Shown piece after piece: positions 1 through 9,360 of a stretch of 64,000 nucleotides of DNA (position 1 is its first letter; the number at the start of each line of letters is the position of its first letter). The DNA comes from Chara braunii (Eukaryota; Streptophyta; Charophyceae; Charales; Characeae). Both the position numbers and the translations under genes were made by a program. The stretch is taken from NCBI GenBank assembly GCA_003427395.1, contig BFEA01000152.1, forward strand, positions 747,772-811,771. The letters are read 5' to 3'. The notes under the pieces are model-generated. The model was not told where the DNA came from, made no database searches, and saw only the letters and a program-made list of their open reading frames with translations.

Positions 1-144
1 GGGAGAGAGAGAGAGAGAGAAAGCAGTGCGTGGTCTTTCCAAAGTTTTTTTTTTTGTTGTTTTTTTTGTTTCGTGGTCATTGTTTTCCTTTTGTTGTATA
101 TGTTCTTTCGTAATTCTCTGTTGGTAGACTCTCCAAGCGTGCTT

Positions 145-194
<50 letters not shown>
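1..194. repeat. GA microsatellites at the left edge
   Basis: There are two (GA)n runs, at 3-20 and 149-194, separated by T-rich unique sequence. ORFs reading through them are R/E-repeat artefacts. At least ten GA/CT runs of this kind occur in the window. Confidence 0.95.
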
Positions 195-198
<4 letters not shown>

Positions 199-1255
199 GC
201 TGACATGTGCTGCTGGGTTTTGTCTTTGGCTTTTGCAAACCAGGAAAAGCTCCAAGGTTTGCGCCCAGCATTGCGGCTCACATCACAGTGCTACTTCCAG
301 CAAGTTCCCCCACGAACAGCAACTGCCAAGCAGATTCGATGCTGATTACGTTATTCATACATTGCAACACGTGCTTAACATTGATAGCACTCTTTTTTAT
401 TGAAGACGACTTTCGACAACGTCGACGGTGAAATTGTCAATCACACCCATCTGGGCCCACCAAGTTGAGACCGAAATACAGATGCACCAAGCTGAGGATG
501 ACACACATGCACTTCCACACACACACACAGTCAAAAACTCAACAATTAAGCACATGCCATACATACAAGATCGCTTGATCACAGACATATTCACCAAGGA
601 CAGCAAGCAAACGCAGAGTCGAAATCTTAAGCAAACAGATCAAGGGGACAGCTGGACAGCCGTGTCTCTAAAAAGTACACACATCTTATCTTAGACTAAA
701 ACTTTGTGAGTCGTAACGCAACAGAGAATGAAAAGCCGTCCGTGCTGAAAAGGTTAACGGATTCCCAAACAAAAAACTCGTTTCGGTAAGAACAAAGAAA
801 AAGTTAAGTGATATGCCTTCCTGTTTTCTTGGAAACGGGTTTCGGCTGATGAGAGGACAGTTCATATGGTTTTTCTATTCTTTCCTTGCTGGTGAAGCCA
901 CAGCAGATACTGTCTTTGTGCAGGCATTTTCTTTCCCGGTCGAACCGTCTCAAAGACGTAGTAGAATCATGCATCGTACCAATGAGCGTAGTAAAGTTGG
1001 CAGCAGAACTGAACTACTGAAAGGCAATGATTCCGAATGAAATACGTCAAGGCAGGCACTCTTCCAAAAAGGGCAGGAAAAAGAAAGCAATCCTGCGTTG
1101 TTTATTCTGTGGCCGGGGACGTTTGCATACGCAGGTATGGAGCTCTTTGGGGCTTGAATGCAAAGCTTCAGGCGGAGACGCCAGCCGGAGGGTGTATTGT
1201 AATGGATATGTCCCGTCTTTTGCAATGTACGGTACCCGTGGAAATTATAGAGACA
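195..1255. other. intergenic, nothing recognised
   Basis: Only short, mutually overlapping ORFs on both strands are present, none with a recognisable domain. There is a short CA run near 518-530. I see no RNA gene. Confidence 0.6.
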
Positions 1256-1330
1256 TCGATTTTGGCCTAGCTCAGTCCGTAAAGCAGGCAAGTGGCATTC
1301 AGGAGGTCTTGTGTTCAATCCCCATGATCT
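1256..1330 (+). repeat. tRNA-like sequence, probable SINE head
   Basis: An A-box-like stretch (CTAGCTCAGTCCGT, about 1268-1281) is followed about 35 bases later by a B-box-like stretch (TGTTCAATCCCCA, about 1311-1323), the layout of a tRNA internal Pol III promoter. I cannot fold a clean acceptor stem, so a functional tRNA is unlikely. More B-box-like words occur nearby (GAGTTCGAATCTG near 1712, GAGTTCAAATGCTG near 1779, GAGTTTGAATCCG near 1999), and a CAAA-type repeat lies at 1672-1700. A decayed cluster of tRNA-derived SINEs is the simplest reading. Confidence 0.4.
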
Positions 1331-3248
1331 CATGCACCTTCCTGGGCAAGCTTGGCGCCCACAACCCAGAGATAGGCCGTTGGTCACCCGGAGAGGCGTT
1401 CAGCAGAGACTGGTGATGTTCGTAATGGGAGGGGACCGGAGGAAAGTCACACCGACTGGCCCATCGAAGAAGCTCGGTCCTGATGCTACCGGCTGAACCG
1501 TGGCCGGTATCACCCACCTGCTGTAGCAGGTATCGCACCGAATGGAGGGTGCCTCATTTTTTGGAGGCTTCAACATGGATGTGGCTGCTACTGGTTCCCC
1601 ATAATAGTGTACTGACAATAAAAAATAAAAAAGCCTAACAGGCTGTCCTGTTGGGCTGAAAAGAATTAGCCTTAAACAAACAAACGAACAAACAAACAAG
1701 CCAGAGGCTTGAGTTCGAATCTGTCTCCTGTGTTCCCTTGTCGGATTCAACCAGTTGGGCTGGCTGTAACTAAGTCCTGAGTTCAAATGCTGAAACTTAG
1801 GCTATACTTACCCCAGGGCTTGTTCTGTCAATTTTTGCAGTTTATTACAGCGAATATCGATGCCACCTATAAGTGGGTCACTCTTCCTTTCCGCAGGCTC
1901 ATGTTCTGCTAAATTTTGCAGGTGGTCATGGTCAGATTCATTGAGTCAGTTCCTAAGTGTTCGGGATACATTTAATGAACACTCTTGAAATACAGACGTG
2001 AGTTTGAATCCGCTGCTAACCCTTTTTTCTTATTTTCCAGATCGTATCAGTTCGGACTTGGGGTCTTAGAGGGAACATCATTTTTGGGCTTTCCTTTCGG
2101 GCTTTCTTTTACGGACCATAGCCGTTCGATATGTGCTTTATTGGTGGATGCTATTGCACAATATCGGCATGTAACAGAAAGGTGTTCTAGTTTGGTTCAT
2201 GGGCTCTTGTCGATACAGTACTGGTTTTGTTGTCATATCGTCGTTTTGGTATGCATGCCGCTTACATACAGATTCAGTCTGGACAGTTTGCTGACTGTGT
2301 TGTTCTGTGAACCATTGCAACACAAGGCTATTACACAGCAGTTGCCGGGTCATGCTTGTGTCGAGGTCGGAGTATCAGTGATTTTTTGTTGTGGGCCTGG
2401 CAGGCATGTCTGTGTTTTTGAGAACTCTGAGCTTACGGCTATAAGTGGCTTACTCTTCCTTTCCACAGGCCCCTCCCCGACCAAGGCGAACTTTGCTGTG
2501 ATGAATCTGAGGGCATGGTCACACTAGGACATTGCTTTGGGTGAGCCCAAGGGGATAGTCACACTACGCGTCTTTCTGCCAATTCTGCAGATGTCAAACG
2601 AAAATCAGAAAGAAAAAACGCAGAAAAGAAAGAAGTGAAGCAAAGAAAAGAAGATTGCGCCGGGGAACATAGTAGTACCCACACCAAATGTGTAAAATGG
2701 CGAAAGCATCTTCAGCTAAAAGGTGGAAAGATGCACCTGCCAATTCGTTTCAGGGTTTCTATCTCAAATCAAATTTGTTGCGCGGTGGGAGGGGAAGTAC
2801 AAGAGATATGGTGTGAGAATCCCAACTACTGCAGTACCCCGATCAACCCAATCCGTTGCTGACACGCATCACCTTCCAACCACCACAGGGCCCCCCACGA
2901 ACCCAGTCCATCGCTGCCATGTGTCATCATCAAAGGTGCACGAACCAATTTTGTGGAAAGATCCATAGGAGATCGACGTCGTGTTAACTTCAACTTATGT
3001 CAACCTCCCCAATCGATGATCATAACTAGATCCCACAACATACACACACACACGCACATCCAAACATAAACACTCTCAGGGGTATCTCTGCTTCTGGGTG
3101 ATGTAGTGAGTAGGTATCCATCTGTCAAATGCACACACATACACATGTACATACTCTCAGTGGTATCACTAACTCTGGTGTGATGTGGCGAGTCCTCATC
3201 CAGTAGTCAAATGCATCCTGGGAAGACTGTTAGACTGGGTATCACTAA
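1331..3248. other. intergenic with SINE-like debris and a short diverged repeat pair
   Basis: A ~33 bp block around 1868-1900 (ATAAGTGGGTCACTCTTCC) recurs at about 2440-2472 (ATAAGTGGCTTACTCTTCC) in direct orientation. A 180-codon ORF at 1985-2527 has no recognisable domain and is likely chance. Sparse CA runs occur at 3040-3140. Confidence 0.5.
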
Positions 3249-3290
3249 CCTCTTGATGAGTCGGTGAAGTCCAACGAAACAATCTGGCAC
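3249..3290 (+). ncRNA. degenerate hammerhead-like core
   Basis: TTGATGA, then GTCGG-loop-CCAAC, then GAAAC matches the hammerhead order (CUGAUGA, stem II, GAAA), with the first core base changed from C to T and one stem II mismatch. It belongs to, or is related to, the ~110 bp repeat at 4.9-7.8 kb. It is probably inactive. Confidence 0.4.
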
Positions 3291-3420
3291 ATCTTCCTTT
3301 TTTTTAGTGTATAGCGAACATGACAACACACAAATACACACATTCGACGAAGATCGTAGGAAGGGAGGAGAAAGACGGGAATGCAACAAGTCTTGGGATA
3401 TGTACGGGTGTTTGTGTGGC

Positions 3421-3464
<44 letters not shown>

Positions 3465-4153
3465 ATGATCTATGGGGGGAGGTGAAAGTGGAGGGACCAA
3501 GGGGTATGGAAACGATGCATAACTGCTGACGTGTACTGGGAGGATGCGAAGCTATTTGAAGCTGCAATACAGAAGTTTCTGTCTCCAGCTGTCAGAGAGG
3601 ATCAAGCGAAAGAGTGTGGAAAGGAGGAAGTAGTGGAAAGGAGAGAAGAAGACAATGAAGAAGAAGACGAAGGGGGTCATGAAGAAAGGGTAAATAAAGA
3701 AGAAAGGAGAAGAGGGTGTGAGAGACTGATTCGTGAGGCTCTCTGCCAATGAAATAGATGATCTTGATGACGACGATGTCATACTTTGCAGAGTGCATCA
3801 CGATCTAGACACTGACGCGGATCCCAAGACTGATGCGCAAATGGTGAGCTGAATTTTATCGTTTATTTTTGTCTGTTTCTGCTTTGATAGGCAAGGCACT
3901 TCTCAATCATTGAGGATGTTCTAGCTGATTGGTTGCTTGACTGATCTATGTAACTACGCAGTCAAACCCCCCCCAGCGGGCGCTCAAATGTGCACAATCG
4001 CATTTTGGGGGGCCCGTGCGCAAAAACAAATGAGCGCGCGCACCTGGCAGTGGCCCGTGCGGGGAAGTGTGTGAAAAAAAAAAAAGAAAAAAACAATTGT
4101 GGGGGGGAGACTGATCTTTGCGGGGGTTGGGTGGGCGGTGGAGGGGATCTGGG
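3291..4153. other. intergenic with a GA microsatellite
   Basis: (GA)n lies at 3423-3464. The rest is purine-rich low-complexity sequence (3600-3720) whose ORFs are E/R-rich artefacts. Confidence 0.6.
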
Positions 4154-4922
4154 TATACAGGGTAACCGGTGTTCGGGACGGGCCGAACGCCTGAACCCGA
4201 ACGCCCGAACGTATGGGATCCCTTGGGGATGCGTTCGGCCGTTCGGGCCAAACGCAGACCCAAAAAAAAAAAAAGAGAAAAAAAAAAGAAAAAAAAAAAA
4301 GAAGACATGTTATGAAGAAAAATACATTAAACAAGATTTGCCTGAGCATTACATCCAAACTCCTTACCAAATTTGAAATAAAAATAAAATGCGAACAAAT
4401 ACTAATAATAGAAATAGCAATAAATAGAAAAAGAATTCAATTTAGTGAGTGCGCGAGCACGTTTTCGACACTGCAATCTTTGGCGATTTTTTTTTTTTTT
4501 TTGGCATAGCTAAATTCCCTGAAGATTTACAGATGTGAACTTCACATAATGCAAAACCCACTTCAAAAGTTTCAAAAAATAATAAAGTAGTTTAGACCCC
4601 GAACTGAAGTGAAAACGAAAAGTAGAAAGTGAAAAAAAATGTGGGCGAGCACATTTTGACACTGCAATCCTTGGCGATTTTTTATTCTTATTTGGATGAG
4701 TCAAATGACTTGAAAAGTTAATAGGCGTGTACCTCATGTCATAGAGAACGCACAAAAAAAATAATTCAGAAAAAAAAAGAATTATTTTTAGGCCCCGAGA
4801 CAATTTTTGGCGGGGGCGGAACGTCGTCGGGTTCGGATCCCGCAGGGGACCCCAAACGTCCATACATACGGAGGTCTGCCCGGGGACATCCGTACGCATG
4901 GGCTGGATACTGTGTATATATG
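4154..4922. mobile_element. ~760 bp terminal-inverted-repeat element, copy A
   Basis: Starts TATACAGGGTAACC and ends in a sequence whose complement reads like TATACACAGTATCC, next to TA-rich flanks. After the left end come GC-rich fold-back words (TTCGGGACGGGCCGAACG and TGGGGATGCGTTCGGCCGTT), then an A-rich run. The right end has a palindrome around GTACG/GGAGG. The interior is AT-rich and non-coding. Copies B and C share the order and the ends. It looks like a non-autonomous DNA transposon. Confidence 0.65.
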
Positions 4923-4930
4923 TATATATG

Positions 4931-5020
4931 TAACAAAACAGTTTGTAGCAGCCCCCTCGTTTGTTGTCCTCTTCTCCCTCTCTTCCTACGGTTCACTGGG
5001 CAGCCCTGTTTGACAATGTA
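4931..5020 (+). repeat. ~110 bp hammerhead-family unit, 5' truncated
   Basis: It keeps the AACAGTTTGT..CAGCCCC block, the GTTTGTTGTCCTCTTC block, the hairpin TTCCTACGGTTCACTGGGCA, and the TTTGACAATGTA end, but lacks the CTGATGA part of the ribozyme core. It follows copy A of the TIR element directly. Confidence 0.7.
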
Positions 5021-5034
5021 ATTTTATACATATA

Positions 5035-5790
5035 TATACAAGGTAACCGGCGTTCGGGACGGGCCGAACGCCTGAACCCGAACGCCCGAACGTATGGGAC
5101 CCCTTGGGGATGCGTTAAGCCGTTCGGGCCAAACACAAATCCAAAAAAAAAAAAAAAAAAAAAACTGAAAAAAAAGATATGTTATAAAGAAAAAGAAATT
5201 AAACAAGATTTGTCTGAGCATTACATCCAAATTCCTTACCAAATTTGAAATAAAAATAAAATACGGAGAGAAAAAACTAATAATAAAAATAATAAAAAAT
5301 AAAAAAATAATTTAATTTATTGAGTGCGTGACCTTTTTCATGACACCTCCATCTTTGGCAATTTTTTATTTTTTTTTAGCATAGCTAAATTTTCTGAAAA
5401 TTTGCAGATGTGTACTTCACATCATGCAAAACCCACTAAAAAATTTTCAAAAAATAATAAAATTGTTAAGACCCTAAACTAAAGGGGAAAAAAAAGTGAA
5501 AAGTGGAAAAATCGTGGGCGAGCACGTTCTGACACTGCCATCTTTGGTGATTTTTAATTCCTATTTGGCTGAGCCAAATGACTTGAAAATTCATAGGCAG
5601 GTACCTCACGTCATAGACAACTCAACAAAAACAATTCAGAAAACAAAAATTATTTTTAGGCCCCAAAATATTTTTGGCGGGGGCCGAACGCCGTCGGGTG
5701 TGGACCCCGTACGGGACCCCGAACGCCCGTACGTACGGAGGTCACCCCGGGCACCTCCGTACGTACGGGCTGGTGACCCTGTATATATAT
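5035..5790. mobile_element. ~760 bp terminal-inverted-repeat element, copy B
   Basis: Left end ACAAGGTAACCGG; right end GGTGACCCTGTATATA, whose complement TATATACAGGGTCACC matches copy A's left end TATACAGGGTAACC. Near the right end, CCCGTACGTACGGAGGT and its exact complement flank a ~9-base loop (5727-5770), a 17-bp hairpin. A hammerhead-family unit follows directly, as in copy A, so the element-plus-unit block of ~880 bp is tandemly duplicated. Confidence 0.7.
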
Positions 5791-5796
5791 ATCCTC

Positions 5797-5833
5797 CTGA
5801 TGAGTCGGTGAAACTCCGACGAAACAGTTTGTC
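5797..5833 (+). ncRNA. hammerhead ribozyme core
   Basis: CTGATGA (5797-5803); stem II GTCGG/CCGAC, 5 bp, with loop TGAAACT (5804-5820); GAAA (5821-5824); then ACA-GTT-TGT as a 3-bp stem III, with GTC ending at 5833 as the expected cleavage triplet. All conserved core bases of a type I hammerhead with a minimal stem III are present. I could not find a convincing stem I from the immediate flanks, so self-cleavage as a monomer is unproven. Minimal stem III hammerheads are known from Penelope-like and other retroelements. Confidence 0.6.
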
Positions 5834-5914
5834 ACAGCCCCTCGTTTGTTGTCCTCTTCTCTCTCTCTGCCTACGGTTTACCGGGCAGTTCTATTTGTGA
5901 CGATATATATATAT
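5834..5914 (+). repeat. 3' body of the hammerhead-family unit
   Basis: Contains CAGCCCCTCGTTTGTTGTCC, a CT-rich stretch, then CTGCC-TA-CGG-TTTA-CCG-GGCAG, a hairpin kept in most copies, and a (TA)n tail after GACGA. The hairpin tolerates pairing-neutral changes between copies, for example ACCGG to ATCGG. Confidence 0.75.
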
Positions 5915-6020
5915 GAGTCGGTGAAACTCCGATGAAACAGTTTGTCACAGCCCCTTGTTTCTTGTCCTCTTATCCCTCTCTGCCTACGGTTTATCGGGCA
6001 GCTCCATTTGATGATGTATA
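5911..6020 (+). repeat. hammerhead-family unit, core damaged
   Basis: Begins TATGAGTCGG in place of CTGATGAGTCGG, and GACGAAAC is GATGAAAC, so the core is broken. The rest of the unit matches its neighbour, including the CTGCC..GGCAG hairpin and the TA tail. It is a direct tandem neighbour of the unit at 5797. Confidence 0.75.
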
Positions 6021-6413
6021 TATATATATATATTCATTGTTGTCTCTCTTTCTGTATATGGTGCTCTGTGTGCGTGTGTGCGTGTGTGTGTGTGTGCATA
6101 GGGGAGGAGGGTGTGTGTGTGTGTGTTTTTGCGGTTTTGTATTTTTTATTTTTTTAAATACATAGGAACTCCAACAAAAAATAATAAAATTTATGGGGAT
6201 GTAGATCCCCAAAACATTTCTAACCTTACATTGTTTATTTTGTTTTTTGTTTTATGTTTACCCACAAAAGAATCTTTGTGAAAGAAAAGAAAAACACACC
6301 CATTTCTTCTTTTTTTTTTGTATTTTTTATTTTTTTCAGTTTATGATTTTTTAAAAATAAAGCGAAACCTTCAAAAATAAAATAAAAAAAAATGTGGTTG
6401 TAAATTGCAGAAA
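6021..6413. other. TG microsatellite and AT-rich spacer
   Basis: Interrupted (TG)n lies at about 6068-6127, followed by AT-rich sequence with T-runs. No gene seen. Confidence 0.7.
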
Positions 6414-6588
6414 GGTCTACAATCTTGTTTGTTGTCTTCTTCTTCCTTTCTGCCTACGGTTTTTCGGACACCTATGTTTGATGATGTATATACAACACCG
6501 CTTGATGATATATGTATCGTCAAACAGAGTTTCCCTGTAAACCGTAGGCAGAGAGAAAGAACATGACAACGAAGAAGGGGCTCTGATG
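6414..6588. repeat. two truncated hammerhead-family units, head to head
   Basis: 6414-6492 is plus-oriented (CTGCCTACGGTTTTTCGGAC, then GATGATGTATATA). 6516-6588 is minus-oriented (ATCGTCAAACAG, CCGTAGGCAGAGAG, GGGGCTCTGATG). Both lack a usable ribozyme core. Confidence 0.65.
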
Positions 6589-6903
6589 TATATAGTTTAG
6601 GGTATACCGGACAACTATGTTCGGCGATATATAGTTTGGAGTGTATTTTTCGGTTATGATAGACCTTTCTTTATTTTGCGGGTGTTTAGCTGGCTTGTGA
6701 CGGGGTGTGAACCGAGAGTTTGTAAAGTTTTCATCGGTGTGGGTGATTGCTAGTCTGCTTTGATTTCCGTCACAGGTGGTTGGTGCCCACCCCAGGGTTT
6801 CAGTTGTTGGGCAGTCGTTGATGCTTAACCACAACCCGGGTTAAGGTGGATTTTCACCTACAATATAATCAGTTAGGGGATTTTGTAGAATGTTGAGGGT
6901 TCA
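6589..6903. other. spacer, nothing recognised
   Basis: A decayed piece resembling the unit end (GATATATAGTTT) occurs near 6625-6640. No ORF with recognisable content. Confidence 0.5.
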
Positions 6904-7115
6904 ACCTTTTGAAGAGTCAGTGAAACTCCAACAAAATAGTTTGTCACATTCCCTCCCTCTCCGCCGACGGTCTAATGGGTAGTTTTTTTTGACGATATAT
7001 ATATACATATATATCGTCAACCAAAACTGCCCAGCAAACCGTAGGTAGAGAGGTAGAAGACAACAAAAAACGAGGGGTTTTGACAAATTGTTTCGTTTGA
7101 ATTTTACTAACTCAT
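6904..7115. repeat. fold-back pair of hammerhead-family units
   Basis: A plus-oriented unit (6904-7004) is followed at once by a minus-oriented unit (7005-7115), meeting at GACGATATATATA / TATATATCGTC. The ~205 bp fold-back would form a long imperfect hairpin. Both ribozyme cores are degenerate (GAAGAGTCAGTGAAACTCCA on the plus-oriented unit). Confidence 0.7.
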
Positions 7116-7190
7116 CTTTTTTTTTTTCTTTTTTTTTTTTTTCTCTCTCTCTCTTTTTCTCTCTCTCTCTTTATATATATATATATTTAT

Positions 7191-7307
7191 ATATCGTCAC
7201 AAACAGAACTGCCCGGCAAACCGTAGGCAGAGAGAGAGAAGAGGACAACAAAGGAGCGGATGTGACAGACTGTTTCGTCGGAAATTCACCGACTCATCAG
7301 GAGGCTG
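7191..7307 (-). repeat. full-length hammerhead-family unit, minus strand
   Basis: On the minus strand CTGATGA is at 7300-7294, stem II is GTCGG..CCGAC with loop TGAATTT, GAAA is at 7276-7273, ACA-GTC-TGT is stem III and GTC ends at 7264. Compared with the unit at 5797 the changes fall in loops while the stems are kept, which supports selection on structure at the time of spread. The hairpin CTGCC..GGCAG and the TA-rich tail follow. Confidence 0.65.
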
Positions 7308-7477
7308 AACCCTATATGTATATGTACACATGTACAACCATCAACCCTATCTATCTATCTATCTGTCAATCTATCTTCAGTTGTTTTCACAAACAGCCTT
7401 CTTCCTGAGAATCAAACTTGGCTTGGTTTTCACGGAGAAAAACCTATCAGCAAAGGAGTGAGGGTATATATATATGC
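7308..7477. other. spacer
   Basis: A CTAT run lies at 7347-7365. Nothing else recognised. Confidence 0.5.
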
Positions 7478-7970
7478 AGCCTCCTGATGAGTCTGTCAAA
7501 CTTCGACGAAACAAGTAATTTATCAAAGCTCCTTATTTCTTGTCCTCTTCTCCGTCTCTGCCACGGTTTACCGGGCAGCTCTGTTTGATGATGTATATAA
7601 GTATAATATTTTGCTTTATAAAAAAAATTCCCACGCCCACTCAAGCCATGATAAGTGCGTTGTGAGTGTGTTTTCGACCGACGCTTACATCTTTGAGAGT
7701 CGATCATGCATTTAGTCAGCGTATAGTTTCACAATGATTGATTAACTTGTCTTTTTCTCCCTCTCTGCCACGGTTTATCGGGCAACTCTGTTTGACGAGG
7801 TATATAACTTAGTAAGTATTAACGTTTGCTCGAGAAAAAAAAAATCCACGCCCACTCAAACCATGGTAAGCGAGCTGTGAGTGTGCTTTCGAGCGGCGGT
7901 TAAATCTTTGAGAGTCGATAGCGCACTCAGTCAGCGTGCAGTTTCACAATAATTGATTAACTAGTCAATA
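7478..7970 (+). repeat. hammerhead-family unit plus ~212 bp tandem duplication
   Basis: The unit at 7478-7600 has CTGATGA (7484-7490) and GAAA (7508-7511), but stem II and stem III are partly mispaired. From about 7538 the unit's 3' part plus ~150 bp of other sequence (CCACGCCCACTCAA, TTTGAGAGTCGAT, TTTCACAATGATTGATTAA) is repeated directly at about 7749-7966. Confidence 0.7.
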
Positions 7971-9061
7971 TTATAATGTATTATGTGATATCATGATTAG
8001 CCAAGCTAAAAAAAAAAGGAGAGGATTATAAACCGTCTCCGAAGGTTTGGAAGTGGAATGCTAGTGAGAGATGTGGGTTGATAGGGAAAGAAAAAAGATG
8101 AGGTGGACGACCTGACGCACGTGCACAGTCCATTGGAACAATCAATGGTGTTTTTTTAATTTATATTACTGCACAAGAATTACTTTGAACTCACAATATT
8201 TAAGTAACTGCTGGTAATCGTTGTACGATTATCTTTGGTGAAACAATCCCCCCTCCCTATAAGAAAAAGGTTGGATGGAGGAAGGTAGTGGGGACGTGGG
8301 AAAAGAAGAGGAGTGGATCTTTGGTGAAGTAATTCACTCTCTCTACAAGAAAAAGGGGGGAAGGAGGAGGGTGACGGTGAAATGGGATAAGAAAAGGAGA
8401 GGGAAAATAAGCTGGGACGATGATGATGAAGATGGTGTTACCTTTATTCTTGCCTTCTGCACGTTTTGAGGCAGCAGACATTCCCGATCTTGGTTGTACG
8501 GTTACCACATGGGCTTGTGTCCAACGGGCAACAAAGCCTACAATGGGAACAAATAGAATATAATGAAGAAGTAGAAAGTGTCAGATGACACTCGAAAAAC
8601 AAAATAAACGAAAAAGGAAAACAAATGGTTGACCAGTTTTGCCTTCGCGACATCCGTTAAAATTACCACCGTATAGAGAAGATTGGAAAGTGTCGCCTTT
8701 GAGTTAGAGGATATGTACTTGCTGCCATGCAACGCGCGAAGAGCATCCGCTGTTCTATGAAACACAAGAAATAGAAGCGACTGTAATAGGGAAGAAGTTG
8801 AGAAAAGATACTTAGAGAGCGAGAGGAGCAAGAAATGAAAGAGAAGATGAGAAAAAAGGAGAGAAGGAGAGTGGAGACCTCTGTCTTCAGCCAAGGTGGA
8901 CGTCCGATCATTCTAGCTGTATTGGGAAACCAGGTATAATTCGGTGAATACGGAAATGAAGAGGAACGGAGAGAAAATGATATAGAGCGGGACACATGAC
9001 AAAGAGGAGAGGATGGGAAAAGAAAAAGAAATAGGGGGGAGGGGGAGAGAGAAAAGGATTT
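7971..9061. other. intergenic, purine-rich on the plus strand
   Basis: A short direct repeat (ATCTTTGGTGAAACAATC near 8230, ATCTTTGGTGAAGTAATT near 8317) is present. No domain is recognised in either strand's ORFs. Confidence 0.5.
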
Positions 9062-9201
9062 GGAGAGAGAGAGAGAGAGAGAGAGCATATATGAGATTAT
9101 GAGAGAGAGAGTGCAAGAGACCGAGAGAGACTGAAGATACGGGAGAGAGGGGACAAAGGGAAGAGAGAAGGACACAAGGCATGGTGAGAGGGAGAAAAGG
9201 A

Positions 9202-9273
<72 letters not shown>

Positions 9274-9360
9274 ATGAGATTATGAGAGAAAGAGCGCGAC
9301 AAGAGATACCGGAAAGGGAGGACGAAGGGAAAAGAGAAGGACACAAGGCATGAAGTACAG
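9062..9360. repeat. GA arrays with duplicated flanks
   Basis: (GA)n runs lie at 9062-9085 and about 9205-9270. Each is followed by TATATGAGATTATGAGAGA and then AAGAGAAGGACACAAGGCAT, so a ~180 bp block is tandemly duplicated around the microsatellite. The S/L-rich minus-strand ORFs here are artefacts of the repeat. Confidence 0.85.

Noticed and set aside
1985-2527. 180-codon plus-strand ORF
   Set aside because: No recognisable domain, odd composition, lies among SINE-like debris; likely a chance frame.
7484-7525. Third intact hammerhead at 7484
   Set aside because: CTGATGA and GAAA are present, but stem II pairs only partly and stem III does not close onto a GUC-type triplet.
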